From Mytilus edulis (Eukaryota > Mollusca > Bivalvia > Mytilida > Mytilidae), in NCBI RefSeq assembly GCF_963676685.1, contig NC_092346.1, positions 28,037,133-28,101,132 of the forward strand: 64,000 nucleotides of DNA. The letters are read 5' to 3'. Both the position numbers and the translations under genes were made by a program. Under the pieces are notes generated by a model. That model was not told where the DNA came from. It worked only from the letters and a program-made list of their open reading frames with translations, and made no database searches. Positions within the stretch are counted from its first letter, which is position 1. Each line of letters begins with the position of its first letter. Below, piece after piece: positions 1-11,998 of the stretch.

Positions 1-615
1 AACAGTTCAAACGAGAAAACTAACGGCCTTATTTGTATAAGAAAACAAACGAGAAACAAAATCCAAACCCTCCTCTAACCTGGGACAGTGGTATAACAGT
101 ACAACATAAGAACGAACTATAAAAATCAGTTGAAAAAGTCTTAACTCATCAGATGGACAAAAATACAAGTGGACGTGGCCGGGTACTTGTACATCCCGAC
201 AACAAAAAGACACTAGAAACAGATCTAAGAGTACTCGCAGTTATCTGACAGGTAGTTCAAAGCCACTAACAACTAATAAAAAAATCATGCATCTAAGACT
301 AAACTATCAATCCGTACACATTCAACATCCAATGGACTTAGTGTAAAGACGTCATAAACAGTCAGAGAAAAACATGACCTTGTGCAATGCCAAGTTACAG
401 GTTTCGACAGATTGTAGATCCATGAATGTGTATATGTATAAAACATACTAGTAATATTTAGTTTGCTTTTAATTTACTGATAACAAAATCAATATTTATA
501 CCAATAAAATCAATATTCAAGGATCGTAATACAGTGTTGAGTAGGTAACCTTTTATAATAAGTTTATTTAAAGGGGCGATAAGTTTACAAGGATCATTTC
601 TAAATTAGCGGGCAC
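1..615 (+). repeat. Interspersed repeat family B, left-truncated by the window edge
   Basis: This stretch is nearly identical to 7100-7740 and to parts of 17440-18240. Shared blocks include the stretch on forming AAAACTAACGGCC near position 15 and the block around 530-590 about a GGGGCGATAA motif. No coding capacity is conserved between the copies, so the short open frames here are not genes. The right end at about 615 is where it stops matching the 7.1 kb copy. Confidence 0.8.
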
Positions 616-1850
616 AGTTAGGAAAAACACTTAAAATTGACACTCATAATTTTTAAACACCCTCTTTCCCCTCCTGTCTAACAAAGAAGGCTTTATATGT
701 GTGTTATGCATGTATATACTTATAGAAAGAGAATCTTTCATAGATTTGATTTCTAATGGTCATAAGGGTGAAATATAATCCCTTTTGGGTGTAACCATGG
801 AAACAATCTGCATTTCTTAGATACAAAATATAGCAAAAAAGGGGGGTGAACATGTCACAAAAGTCTCCAAAATTTGGTCTAAAGGAAAATTTCAATCAAT
901 TACAGTGATACCTTTCCTGAATCCATAGGTTTGTATCTATCAAGTGGTCCAACAAAAATCATATGCATTTCTGCTCGTTTTTCCTTAAAATTGAATTGAA
1001 AAGATCGAGCGCAAAATCTTTGTTGATAAACACTACAATAATTTATGGACCTATGGACGGTACGAATAGGAAAATACGGACTGTCAATCATATAAATGGC
1101 CTATAAAACATGTTAAAAACATTATAAATGTTCATATAAACCCACTAAGAAGGCTATATTATTCTTCAATTATCTAAAATCAATTTTATTGTACAAAAAC
1201 GTTCATATTTAAAAAATTGTTGGTGCAAGAAAAGATTATGTAGAACTAATTAGTGAAAGTGGGTGAACATTTAGTGCATACTTATTACATATAATCGTGT
1301 TTCCAAAGAAAAACATTTATAAATATATAGATCTTAAATGTTTATGTAAATATTCATTTAGATAGATGGAACTACTATTTTAATTTCAAGATACATAACA
1401 ATACGTAGCCTAGCTACTAAGTTGTTAAACACTTCAGTTTTCATAATTGATAAATCGTGAAAGAACACAGCATCTTTATATATATAATTTTATATGTGTA
1501 TCCCATTTTAATCAACTGAACAAATACTTATTCTGGAAATTGGAAAATTTAGACTTTATTCGAAATAACAATATTCGGGCATGTTTCTAAACTTTTTTTT
1601 ATGACAATTTGTCTTTTATCTATCTCAGATCCTTGGTTGATAGCTAGGATAGATGCTAACTTACAATACATCTTACAATTACAAATATGAATACGATAAA
1701 ATTGAATAAAACAAAGCAGATATGAAAACATGCAAAAAACAAATCAACTTTCTTGACAACTTTGGAAGTAATGTTGAGATGCATTAATATATACAAGAAT
1801 GTGTCCCCAGTACACGGATTACCCATCCGCACTATCATTATCTATGTTCA
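616..1850. other. AT-rich intergenic stretch, no gene seen
   Basis: About 1.2 kb without a convincing exon, repeat boundary or RNA gene. The open frames are short, AT-rich and show no domain signature. Confidence 0.5.
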
Positions 1851-1854
1851 GTGG

Positions 1855-2090
1855 ACCGTGAATATTGGGGACAATCTCTAATTTCTCATTAAAATTAGAA
1901 AGATCATATCATAGGGAACATGTGTACTAAGTTTGAAGTTGATTGGACTTCAACTTCATTAAAAAAATACCTCGACCAAAAACTTTAACCTGAAGCGATA
2001 CGCACGGACGTACGTACGGACGGACGAACAGACGTACGGATGCACAGACAAAAAAACATAATGCTCATAAAAGGGGCATAATAATTATAT
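1855..2090 (+). repeat. Interspersed repeat with ACGG/ACGT microsatellite core and hairpin end
   Basis: A unique-looking body with an internal palindrome (TTGAAGTTGATTGGACTTCAA near 1933-1953) is followed by a GACGTACGGACGG-type microsatellite at about 1998-2045, then a terminal hairpin near 2060-2085 (ATGCTCATAAAAGGGGCAT). The layout of body, ACG-rich microsatellite and terminal hairpin resembles the larger element ending at 43165, but the sequences differ. Assignment to a transposon class is not possible from this copy. Confidence 0.5.
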
Positions 2091-2552
2091 ATATGTATAT
2101 TTTTCTGCAAGTATGACTTAATATACCTACTGGTGTCTATGAATCGAGCTTTGTCTAAAACTACATAACGGTTTGACGGTTTATCTGCATGTGGTATTTC
2201 AATTATTTGTTACAATTTCCTGCATTTTGGATAAAGGAAATAATTTCTGCCAAAAAATTTGTCTTGAATATTCCATTTGAAACTTTACTAAAACAAAATG
2301 TTTTAATTGATAGAACAATACAGCGCAAGTGTTTCCTTTCATGTTATTAAAGCTAGAGTTTCGAATGATAGAGTGAAATCATCTCTGTTTTTACGTACTC
2401 CTTATTGGAATATCTGTGTTACAGATCACAATTTCTTCTACTCTTATTCAATTGTGGTATTGGTGAGTGAGACTTTTCTACGGATTGCTACACGCAAAAG
2501 TGGACGATGTTCGTGTGACTATACAATCTTTATTTATGTTCATGTGAAATCA

Positions 2553-2724
2553 TAGGCGGATCCAGGGGGTACCCCCCCCCCCCCCACCCCCCACCCCCAT
2601 TTCGATTTCGTGGTAAAAATTTTGTTAATTATATAGGGAATCAATGAAGCAATACTGGAGCGTCCCCCCACCCCTAGGTCAGTCAGCAGCCCCCCTTCCT
2701 TTTAAAAAGTTCTAGATCCGCCAC
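2553..2724 (+). mobile_element. Short inverted-repeat element (MITE) with GGCGGATCC ends, copy 1
   Basis: The ends are inverted: GGCGGATCCAG on the left and CTAGATCCGCC on the right. The middle is C-rich on this strand. A second copy in the same orientation lies at 63504-63682 and shares the internal motif about GACTGGAGCG...GTCAGTCAGC. The outer CAGTGGCGG-like end recalls hAT-type MITEs, but I could not find a clean 8 bp target duplication, so the superfamily is only a suggestion. Confidence 0.65.
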
Positions 2725-3389
2725 TGGAAACATTATTGGTGTTTGTTGTTTTTTTTTTTTTTTTTTTTTTTCTTTCTACTTTTAGATCATGGTTCTGAAT
2801 GTCTTTCTTCGATTTATGGTTGTTGATTGTCCTTTTGGTACCTTTTCCTTTTCCTTTTCCCAATAAACTAATAATATTCTAGTAGTTTTAGTGAATTTTC
2901 TATCTAGAACTTTTGGTCCGAAACATATATTTTTCTGTCGATTCATTGTCAAATAAGATAAATAACCTATTTTTCAAAAACTGCTTCAAACTTGATTACT
3001 TTACAATCCAAACGTTTAAGAAAGAAATCAGTTATCACATATTTAACAAAACAAAAAAAATCTCATGAATAACTAAGGAATATTTAAAACGAAAAGTCCC
3101 TTGTCAAATGGCAAATCAAAAGCTCAAACACACCAAACGATTGGAAAACCTTCATAATAGAAGTGGATGTTATTAGTTTTCATACAGAGTTTTATATATT
3201 CAGCTATTAAAATCCAATAGCTAAATTCTTTTTGAAGACAAATTACTTTAATGAAAATTAAACCATGCGGATCTTAATACTTTGCGAAATATATAGCACA
3301 TTCTTTGTATTGTTGTTATCCATCATCTGTACACATTATTCCTTTTATTAGTAATTGTAGGCTAAAGTTTCTCGTAGAATTACTATAAA

Positions 3390-3660
3390 TAAACTCATCA
3401 TAGATACCGGGACTAAATTTAGTATATATACGCCAGACGCGCGTTTCGTCTACAAAAGACTCATCAGTAACGCTCGAATCCAAAAAAGTTAAAAAGGCCA
3501 AATAAAGTACGAAGTTGAAGAGCACTGAGGACCAAAACTCCTAAAAGTTTTGCCAAATACACCTTAGGTAATCTATGCCTGAGGTAGAAAAGCCTTAGTA
3601 TTTCAAAAAATTCAAGAATTTGTAAACAGTAAATATTTAAATATAAGACGGTATTCCAAA
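3390..3660 (-). repeat. Hammerhead repeat (retrozyme-like), single unit
   Basis: On the minus strand this reads as one unit of the family found at 12905-13320, 13815-14170 and 58525-59225: conserved lead-in (TTGGCAAAACTTTTAGGAG-like, 'TTCAACTTCGTAC', 'TTTGGCC'), ribozyme at 3428-3476, then the shared 3' segment ending about ATGATGAGTTTATTT. No open frame is conserved in the family. Confidence 0.8.
3428..3476 (-). ncRNA. Hammerhead ribozyme, intact core
   Basis: Minus strand: CTGATGA, stem II GTC...GAC with a TTTTGTA-type loop, GAAA, then CGCGCGTC. The predicted cut follows GTC, between 3436 and 3435. Stem I pairs the GCGTTA before CTGATGA with TGGCGT after the cut, using two G-U pairs. All residues of the catalytic core (CUGANGA and GAAA) are present. 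Stem III is only two or three base pairs, as in animal type I hammerheads. Confidence 0.8.
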
Positions 3661-3939
3661 TCCTACCTATCGTGTTATGTCTTAAATAGAATCAAAACAC
3701 TTTTAGTCACGAGAAATGTCTTGCATCTTTTAACAACAAGGTCAACATGCGCGAAATAATCACAAATTCTGTTAACCCTCTTTCAGCCGGAGAGATACAT
3801 ATGTCTATAGGTTTAATTATGCAAGCTTTTACTCATTGCTGTATCATTTTCACAAATACCGAGGATTGAACCGTGTAATATGTGTCTTCAATAGGTCCCG
3901 AATGTAAATTCATGAGAGAGCGACGGCATTTGTCGATTG

Positions 3940-6620
3940 AAATCAGGTTGGGCTACGTAAAGTCACAAATATCAAGCTGTCGTGTTGTTTGACAAGCGAA
4001 ATGTAATAAAATGCTGTAAGCTGCAGAAAGAGAGTTAAACTGATGATTTGGTTATTTTTTTATACTCTCTCGCCAAAACGAAAGATTTTCATTAGATTTT
4101 ATAATTAAAAATAAATTGGTGTTGTTTTGTTAATTTTCTCATTTTCGTAAGCGGTGGTATCCAACAACACTGATGTTGCTAACTTATCTAACTTCATGTA
4201 GTAGTGAGCAAATATTGACTCTGCTTTCGAATTTAAGCGCTTTTTTCTTTCTCTTTCTTCTTCAACTGTTGGTAGCTGTACTGTTTAAGTTATTCATTGT
4301 GCGTTTCAATTTTATAAAAAAAAAGTCTGAATAAGTAAAGAGGATTGTGCGTTCAAGCATTATACTCAACTTTTCGTCACGACACCTTTGATTAACCCCA
4401 CCTCAGTGTGTGTCTGTACCAAGTAAGGCAATCTAGGCCATGTGATGTTCGTTCTCGTTTGCCTTTATTTGTACGCATTTCAATTTTTTCGGAACATTGT
4501 AAGCGTTTGATGTGTTCCGTTCTATTGTCCTGTGTTTTTTTTATAAGTTCTGTAATTTTTTTTCTGTATTTTTTGTTAATCAGAACAGAGATGTCAATGA
4601 AAACAAGGATAATAATGCATCAGCACAATTTGAGGCATGTATGTTTTTCTATTTATAGGTATTCTCATATGTCAGGAAAGTAATTTGTGTTTTTTGGAAT
4701 ACAGAACGACAAATCAACAAGACTCATCACAAACCATGGTGAATGTGATTTAATATGAAATAAATTTATGAGCTTTGAAAAGACTACCCTTTTTTAAGGT
4801 TTGAAGCTCGATTTAGCGCACTTGCTTTAGATGTCCATGGCCATCGGTTACTGCGACATCATTACGTTAGAAGGCCCGGATAGAATATTTACTATATTTA
4901 TATAAGTGCAAGCTTGACAAGTATTTCAAACGACTTTTTGATTTTCATGCAAAATAAACAGATAAGACATCCGACAAGCATTTAGGCAAAATTTAGAATA
5001 CTGAAGAATCTTCTATTTTCGCCTCCAAAAAAGGTTATCTAAATTGTAATATAAAAATATATAAAAAAAAAAAAAACCTTCACCGGAAACATTCGAAGCT
5101 CACACTTTTTAAGAATAGCATTGCCGATGTCATTAATACAAAAAAAATAAAAAAATTATCAGTACAAGCCTTTTTCAAAATTACGTTAATTAAAATGCGC
5201 AAAGAATACTACAAAATAATTCAAAAGAAGTGTTTATAATGTTTTTGGAATTTTAAAAAAATGGTATGGCGACAAATAAACATAACGAAGAAATGGTTGG
5301 AAAACAATTACATGTACAAAAATCCTTCAATAAAAATTAGAAAAACGAGAATTTCTTTGGTTTATTATAAAGGTTAAAAAAATGTAAATTTCAAAATAAA
5401 GCCAAAATGGAGTCCATTAAATACTACAGTTGTTAATGAAAATGCAAAAAAAAAAATACCAGAATAGCCGTAAATCATTAGATGTAGCAATTTAGAACAA
5501 TAGGATTATTAATGGAATTCAAAAATCACTTACCAATGCCATGCACGATCAGTTGGTCTTGTTGATGCAGAACAAATAGTAAAAAAAGATACTTCAGTCG
5601 ACCAAACATTTCTTTATGATATGTATATCACAGACATAAAATGTGCTGTGCACCTTGATAAGTCTTGCATGCAAAGGAATGATCATGACTTTTCAAAATA
5701 TTCTTTGCGCAATTAATATAAACCATAAAATTATTTAATCGAAAATGATGACATTAATTTGTTTGGTGAATAAAAATAGAACTTTTAAAAGGCCGGTTGC
5801 AACTTTATCATCAACATATCTGCAAGTGGAAACACATAATTCTGATATCTACAGTCCATTACGTAATTCAAATGTTTATTCAAACAAAAGTAGCAATGTA
5901 TTGCATTTAAATTGCAACAAAGGACATTCTACTTTTTAAAAACTGTATTTCTAATTATTGATTCTAAAATATAATACCCTAGCATATTTTGCATATGCAA
6001 CTGGAATCAACTTGAAAATTTCAACTTTCACTCCAATTTTATATGGTTTATGAAATCAAATTTATGAAATCTACAAGACTTAGATTTCTGTTTTAAGAAT
6101 TGGGATATAATACAACTCACTTAGCAAAAGAATTACATGTAACATCTTTTGAAAAGATTGACTACTTTACTCTTTCTTAATTTAGGGTTTCATTCATATA
6201 CCGTTCTTTAAAAGTGATAAAAAAACAGATTTTTTTAACCATCAATTATAGCTTATATCATATATATTGAAGTGTTTGAATTAGAATTATGCTAATAATT
6301 TTCTTAAAACAGTGCGGGTTCTTCATATTACAATATGAAAAAGAAGATAAATCATAAACTAAAACGACAAGAAGTCCATATTTGTCATTGTTTTATAGAA
6401 CTACATGAATGCTTACATTTACTAAATTTGTATTGGTTGATTTCTATATTTGATGAATTAAGAGCTTGGATAACTAGTTTTAGACAGTTTTGTATATTTT
6501 AGGGTACATGCATTTATCATTTCTTTTATTTCTTTAATTTTTTTTAGTATTTTATTAATTCTTATAATTTTATGCTTGTTTGATTCTTAGAGTTGGTGCT
6601 TTGCAGTTTATGTTTTATGT
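3940..6620. repeat. Segmental duplication, copy 1 (uninterrupted)
   Basis: Collinear with 9300-14260 plus a remnant at 17395-17445. Landmarks in order are: AGTGAGCAAATATTG (about 4205, matching 9578), GGCCTTC-containing block (about 4870, matching 10440), signal-peptide exon (5534-5609, matching 11053-11128), TTCAAAATATTCTTTGCGCAA (about 5694, matching 11210), and the stretch 6045-6312, about 97 percent alike by eye to 13545-13812. This copy lacks the insertions seen in copy 2 and so serves as the empty-site reference. Confidence 0.85.
3953..5609 (-). CDS. Candidate secreted peptide, copy 1 (two exons, 47 aa)
   Basis: Not recognised as a known family. Exon 1 (5609-5534) starts with ATG and encodes MFGRLKYLFLLFVLHQQ..., a hydrophobic signal-peptide-like start, and ends in a consensus donor G|GTAAGT in phase 1. 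A strong acceptor (TCTCTTTCTGCAG) leads into exon 2 (4020-3953), which continues in frame for 22 codons to TAG. The same two exons, with the same phase and exon 1 length (76 nt), exist in the duplicated block at 9303-11128. Aligned second exons keep A-x-S-I-x-L, C-Q, R and L-D. Exon 1 differs by about eight replacement and four silent changes with no indel. A TATA-like TTTATATTAA lies about 110 bp upstream of the ATG on the minus strand. The intron is about 1.5 kb; an additional middle exon cannot be excluded. No transcript evidence is available here. Confidence 0.45.
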
Positions 6621-6654
6621 ATTTTGATATATTTTATTTATTTTGTAATGTGCA

Positions 6655-6722
6655 GCTCTAAGACTAATTGTTGTTATTATGTAATGCGCTCTATAAATAT
6701 TGTATTTATTATTTTTATTATA
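6655..6722 (+). repeat. Possible retroposon 3' tail
   Basis: The motif TGTAATGCGCTCTATAAAT followed by a TATT-rich run resembles the 3' tails of SINEs and LINEs. Only the tail can be seen. Confidence 0.3.
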
Positions 6723-6954
6723 ATTCAAGCAGCCACTCCTATAATACCATTAAACATCGTATTTAGTGTTGTATTTATGAAATAGTTTACACTTACTTTG
6801 TTAATAAATTCCTATTAGAGACAATATTTCCCGGGTTCGGAAGGTTTGGTTTTCCACTTCAATACCATTTGATTAGTAACCGGTGGTAATCAACCAATGC
6901 ATTTTAATCTTTGACATTGTAAATAATAATATTTCGCTTCCATTTTTTTTCGAC

Positions 6955-7860
6955 CCAAATATAAAAATGGAGATGTTGTATGATTGACAATGAGACAACT
7001 GTCCACACGAGACCAAAATGACACAAACATTAACAACAATAGGTCGGCGTACGGCCTTCAAAAATGAGAAAAGCACATAGTCAGCTTTAAAAATCCCCGA
7101 TATGACAATGTAAAACAATTCAAACAAGAAAACTAACGGCCTTATTTGTATAAGAAAACGAACGAGAAACAAAATCCAAACCCTACCATAACCTGGGACA
7201 GTGGTATAACAGTACAACTTAAGAACGAACTATAAAAATCAGTTGAAAAAGGCTTAACTCATCAGATGGACAAAAAATACAAGTGGACGTGGCCGGGTAC
7301 TTGTACATCCCGACAACAAAAAGATACTTGGAACAGATCTGAGAGTACTCGCAGTTATCTGACAGCTAGTGCAAAGCCACTAACAACTAATAAAAAAAAT
7401 CATTCAGCTAAGACTAAACTATCAATCGGTACACATTCAACATTCAATGGTTTTAGTGTAAAGACGTCATAAACAGTCAGAGAAAAACATGACCTTGTGC
7501 AATGCCAAGTTACAGGTATCGACAGATTGTAGATCCATGAATGTGTATATATATATTTATAACCTACTAGTAATATTTAGTTTGCTTTTAAGTTACTGAT
7601 ATCAAAATCAATATTTATACCAATAAAACCAATATTCAAGGATCGTAATACAGTGTTGAGTAGGTAACCTTTTAGAATAAGTTTATTTAAAGGGGCGATA
7701 AGTTTACAAGGATCATTTCTAAATTTCCGGGCACGGGTAACAACATTTCCGTAAAAATGAGGATGTGCTATCCCGTTTGAAATAAGTTTTCTACAGGTAC
7801 AACCAAACTTCAAAACCACATCTTTATATCTATGGAAAAATTTAGTTAAGATTTAAGTAA
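6955..7860 (+). repeat. Interspersed repeat family B, near-complete copy
   Basis: The longest uninterrupted copy in the window. It begins with the ATGGAGATGTTGTATGATTG-type lead (compare 39965 and, inverted, 45655) and ends near the GGATGTGCTATCCCG block at about 7765. Other copies are at 1-615, 17440-18345, 21965-22345 and 39955-40390, with inverted fragments at 15775-15905, 16085-16230 and 45585-45670. Open frames here are not conserved across copies. Confidence 0.8.
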
Positions 7861-7974
7861 TTTATGGTAACGATATCCCTGGTTTAATAATTTACCAGTA
7901 ATACATAGATTGAGTTCGTTGAAATCAAAATAGTTCGTTTGCATGTTTGTTAGTGTTTGTTTTTGTTGTAGTTC

Positions 7975-8128
7975 AGTAAATAAACGCATCATAAATACCA
8001 GGACTAAATTTTGTATATACGCCAGACGCGCGTCTCGTCTACAAAAGACTCACCAGTGACGCTCGAATCCAACAAAAATTCAAAAGGCCAAATAAAGTAC
8101 GAAGTTGAAGAACATTGAGGACCATTTT
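7975..8128 (-). repeat. Hammerhead repeat, partial unit with degenerate ribozyme
   Basis: Minus-strand copy of the ribozyme repeat. The ribozyme (8018-8065) reads CTGGTGA instead of CTGATGA and GAGA instead of GAAA, so two invariant core residues are changed and self-cleavage is not expected. The rest of the unit after 8128 is missing. Confidence 0.75.
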
Positions 8129-8129
8129 T

Positions 8130-9150
8130 GTTGTAGTTCAGTGTTTCTGTCGTTCTGCTGTTTTCCCAGTTATTGTTATACCATGTTTACAGACGACCCA
8201 AGAAAATATTACTTAATTTTAAAATGTACACCAGGAGACGTTGGAAAGCAAGCACATAATTTTCATTACTTACGACAATATACAGCATTTGAAGGTGAAT
8301 TGAGGGTAAACATTGTTAAATCGATTTCCACAACTTGAGGAAAATATATGGTTAAAAGACATTAAAAGAACCAGACAGAATCAACCAACAACATGTAAAA
8401 AAACACATGAATGGAATTACCAAATTTATTAAGCGATTTCAAAATTTTAGAAAACGCTCGTTGACCATGTTGACGTCGAACTTAATGGTGATGTAGGAAT
8501 ATTGTGCGCAACTTTTGAAGTTATAGAGTATAATTTTCTTGGGAACATTATTGATAATTAAGAAAAATTTAGGATCTACTCTTATCTTTATTTATTTTTG
8601 CACATAAAAGTAAAAAACAATATTCAAAACAGACCCAGCTTTTTTTTATATCCCCCACCCCACCCAAAAAAAATAAATAAAATAGCAGTCAGTCCCCTTT
8701 CCCCGAAAATAAAAATTAAAACAAATTAAAAATAAATATCTATTCACAATATAAGAAATGACTGATGATGATAAAAATTTGATGTTGAATTTTAAAATAA
8801 TCTGTGGTGATAGTTTTCTTCCGGGTTTACAAAAATTCATTTTTTAGACATCAACGCGGTCGTGTTAGAGAGCACCCTTTTTTCTTTATAAGTTTACGTT
8901 GCCAGTGACTAAAGGTATACAAGAAATAAAGATTGAGATTTTCTGTAGTAAAATAAATAGCCGTAATATTTTACTAATATTCAGTATATTTTTGCATTAA
9001 ATACTATCTCCTATTGAACCTGTGGTTAGGAACACTCGCAGTTGCAATCTTTAGTTGAACTTAGGGTTATGTAATATTTACAGATTACTTCTGATTAGTG
9101 TAAATAACTTGGTGAAAAACAGCAACGTCTACATGAAGACTAATTAAAAG
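8130..9150. other. Intergenic, no gene seen
   Basis: About 1 kb of AT-rich sequence. Open frames at 8105-8338 and 8646-8840 have no domain signature and the first begins inside the ribozyme repeat. Confidence 0.5.
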
Positions 9151-9157
9151 AGAGTAG

Positions 9158-9266
9158 CTGTTATCCACTGGTTAAATTACCTTATCCAGTGGCTTACTAA
9201 CCATACTCCTATTTTGCCTTGGAGCAATTGAAAAATAGCCAACGGATAGTAAACCACTGGATAACA
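9158..9266. repeat. Small inverted repeat (GTTATCCACTGGT / ACCACTGGATAAC)
   Basis: A 13 bp perfect inverted pair brackets about 80 bp; two further degenerate copies of the ATCCAGTGG motif lie between and after them. It sits just 3' of the second peptide exon on the minus strand. Possibly the residue of a foldback element. Confidence 0.4.
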
Positions 9267-9302
9267 TAATAAGCCGTTGGATAAACTAAACTATGGCTAA
9301 TT

Positions 9303-11128
9303 TTAGCCATAGATTTGAGCAACCCAGTCCAGATGTCGTATTTTCTGGCACACGATATCCAAACATATAGACTTGGCTGCAGCAAGAGGGTCAAACTGAT
9401 TTCTCTCCTACGATGATTTGACCCTTTTTTTATACTTACTTGTCTCTCGCAAATTTTGGAAATTTCCATTAAATTTTATGATAATATGAAGAAGAAACAA
9501 ATTGTGTATTTTCTCCTTTTCTTAAGCAGTGATATCCATCAAACACTGCTGTTGTTCAGTTATTTATCTTCCTGCAGTAGCGAGCAAATATTGCCCCTTG
9601 CATGTTCATTTTTTCTTTCTTTTTTTGTTTAGCTCAGTGGTCATCTTGTTGGTAGCAGCACTGTTTAGTTCTTTTCAATGTGTGTTTCGATTTAATAACA
9701 AATCTGTGAAGGGGGTTATGCGTTCAAAAGTTAACAAGAACACATTGTCTGTACCAAGTCAGGTAATGTAGACCATACGCTGTGCGTTCTTGTATGTCTG
9801 CATGCGTCTTTTGTTCAGAGGAAATAGTCTTAATGTTTGATTTGTCCTGTTCTACTGTTCAGTGCTTTTGATATGGTCTGTTATCCTTTATATGAATTTC
9901 TTTAAAAAGAAAAATTTAGTAGTCAATGCAAACATGGATGATAGTGCATCACACTCATCTGAGGACTTGGGTATGCATGTTTTTCTGTTACAAGGTATTC
10001 AAGTAACTTGTGTAATGCGGCATATAAAATGAAAATAATAAAAAAAAACCTGAATCATCACACATTGTGTTTAATGTAAATTAATATGAGAAAAGTAAAA
10101 TCACATAAAATCCGAGAAAAATTGAAAGTCCCTAATTAAATGGCATTATAAAAAGCTCAAATACATCAAACGAATGGATAACAGCTGTCATAAATCTCTT
10201 AAACGGTTCGGTACTTATACATCCTCGGATTTCAAATGTTTGGCTTTGAGCGTTCCTGATTAAGGTAAATTCAGAAAAACGCTTCGGAAGCATTAAATAA
10301 TTAAACGTGTTGTTTTCAATTTTTCCTGACTTCGTACAGGCATTTTCTTATGTACTAGAAAACTTCTTTCGTTTACGGTTTGACAATTAAGCTGTTGTAG
10401 ATATTCATGGCCGCCGGTTATTGCGATGCCAGTAATTAAGAAGGCCCATATCTTTGAACATTTACAATAAGGCAACCTTGATCATTTATTCAAATGACTT
10501 TGCATGCAAATAATAACTTATAGGACATTCGGCAAGCATATAGTCACAATTTTTAATCTTGAAGAATCTTCTGTTTTCGCCCCCAAAAGAGAATTTTTAA
10601 AATTGTACCAAGAATATATGAAAAATGAATAGCTTAAGCAGAAACATTCCAAAGCTCGTACTTTGTTTGAATAGTATCGTCAATAGAAAAATAAAAAGAA
10701 GATATAACACTACAAGCCCTTTTTTCACAATTACATGAGATAAAATGCACAAAGTAATCAAGACGTATAGTTTAAAATGTTGCTGGAATTTTCCCAAAAC
10801 TGATATGGCGACAAATTAACATACTGAAGAATGGATTTAGAAACAATTACGAAAATCCTTTAATAAAAATTAGAAATTATTTTTTTTTTTATTTGATTGA
10901 AAGTGAAAAGGGATATAAAATTCAAGATAGAGACAAAATGTCTAATTCAAGAACTGTAAATGCAAAATGCAAACACAATATCAGAAAAGTCATAAATCAT
11001 AAGATGTAGCTATATCGAAAATGATTATTAGAAGAATTCATAAATCACTTACCGATGCAATGTACGACCAGTTTGTCTTGTTGGTATAGAACAAAAAGTA
11101 AACAAAGATACCTCAGTCGACCACACAT
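9303..11128 (-). CDS. Candidate secreted peptide, copy 2 (two exons, 49 aa)
   Basis: Paralogue of the peptide gene at 3953-5609. Exon 1 (11128-11053) encodes MCGRLRYLCLLFVLYQQ... with a hydrophobic core typical of a signal peptide, and ends G|GTAAGT in phase 1. Exon 2 (9376-9303) follows a CTCTTGCTGCAG acceptor and runs 24 codons to TAA. It reads AKSICLDIVCQKIRHLD before its C-terminus, against AYSILLHFACQTTRQLD in copy 1. This copy has more cysteines (five in total; copy 1 has two). The reading frame, exon 1 length, intron phase and approximate stop position are shared despite strong divergence. Function unknown; a small secreted effector or defence peptide is only a guess. Confidence 0.45.
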
Positions 11129-11462
11129 TTCTGTCTTATATGTCAGATACATACATCAAATATGCTTTGTACATGTTTGGGTCTTGCATGTAAAGGAATT
11201 ATCACGACTTTTCAAAATATTCTTTGCGCAATCAATTTAAACCATAAAATTATTTAATCGAAAATGATGACAGTAATTTGTTTGCTTGATAAAAATAGAA
11301 CTTTCTAAAAGTCGGTTGCATTTTCATCATCAACATGTCTGCCAATGAAAACACAAAATGATAAAATTGCAATTCAAATATTTATTTAAACAAAGTAGTA
11401 ATGTAATGTATTTAAATTGCAACAAAGGACATTCTACTTTTTAAAAACTGTATTTCTAATTC

Positions 11463-11998
11463 TCCTAGTATAAACAACCCATCAATGTAGACATAAAACC
11501 AATACGTGTACCAAATATCCAAGTATAATTAATACTTGTACCAAATATCCAAATACAATCAATACTTGTACCAAATATCCAAATATATATAAACACTCTG
11601 AATATACACGCCATAAAAAGGCAATAATAAATACCAAAGACTTTGTAAAGTGGATAGTCGCACGACAACGCCGATGCTCTATATTTGATAAGAAATAAAC
11701 ATAATTCATAATCAAACATATATATATACACATATAATATATAATTCAAACATCAGTTTTAAACAAAAAACTCTCAAATAGCTGAATAAACTTTTAACCA
11801 GAAGTAAAATTTACCAAGAAAAAAGCGAACTGCTCAGATTGACGGTGTCGTGCTGAATGATAACATGGGCAATAAAATACCGCGAAAATAATTTTGAAGC
11901 GGGAAAACCTAACGCCCTCTATGTTACATTGATGAAAACACCCTGGAGAAATTAATTTCACTCTAATGCACTACCCGTTTAAACGAATGAAATTACAA
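11463..11998. mobile_element. Insertion of ~536 bp in duplication copy 2
   Basis: Absent from the equivalent position in copy 1 (about 5955), where the flanks join directly. The insert begins with three tandem copies of a ~31 bp unit containing CTTGTACCAAATATCCAAAT (11495-11590) and has no visible terminal repeats. AATT borders both ends, which may be a short target duplication. Confidence 0.55.

Noticed and set aside
4408-4683. 91-codon plus-strand frame with a hydrophobic stretch
   Set aside because: The equivalent frame is not kept in the duplicated segment near 9760, and it lies in the intron of the minus-strand peptide gene.
10293-10475. 60-codon minus-strand frame as a possible middle exon of peptide copy 2
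   Set aside because: The aligned region in copy 1 (about 4800-4900) has stop codons in that frame, and neither copy has conserved acceptor and donor signals there.
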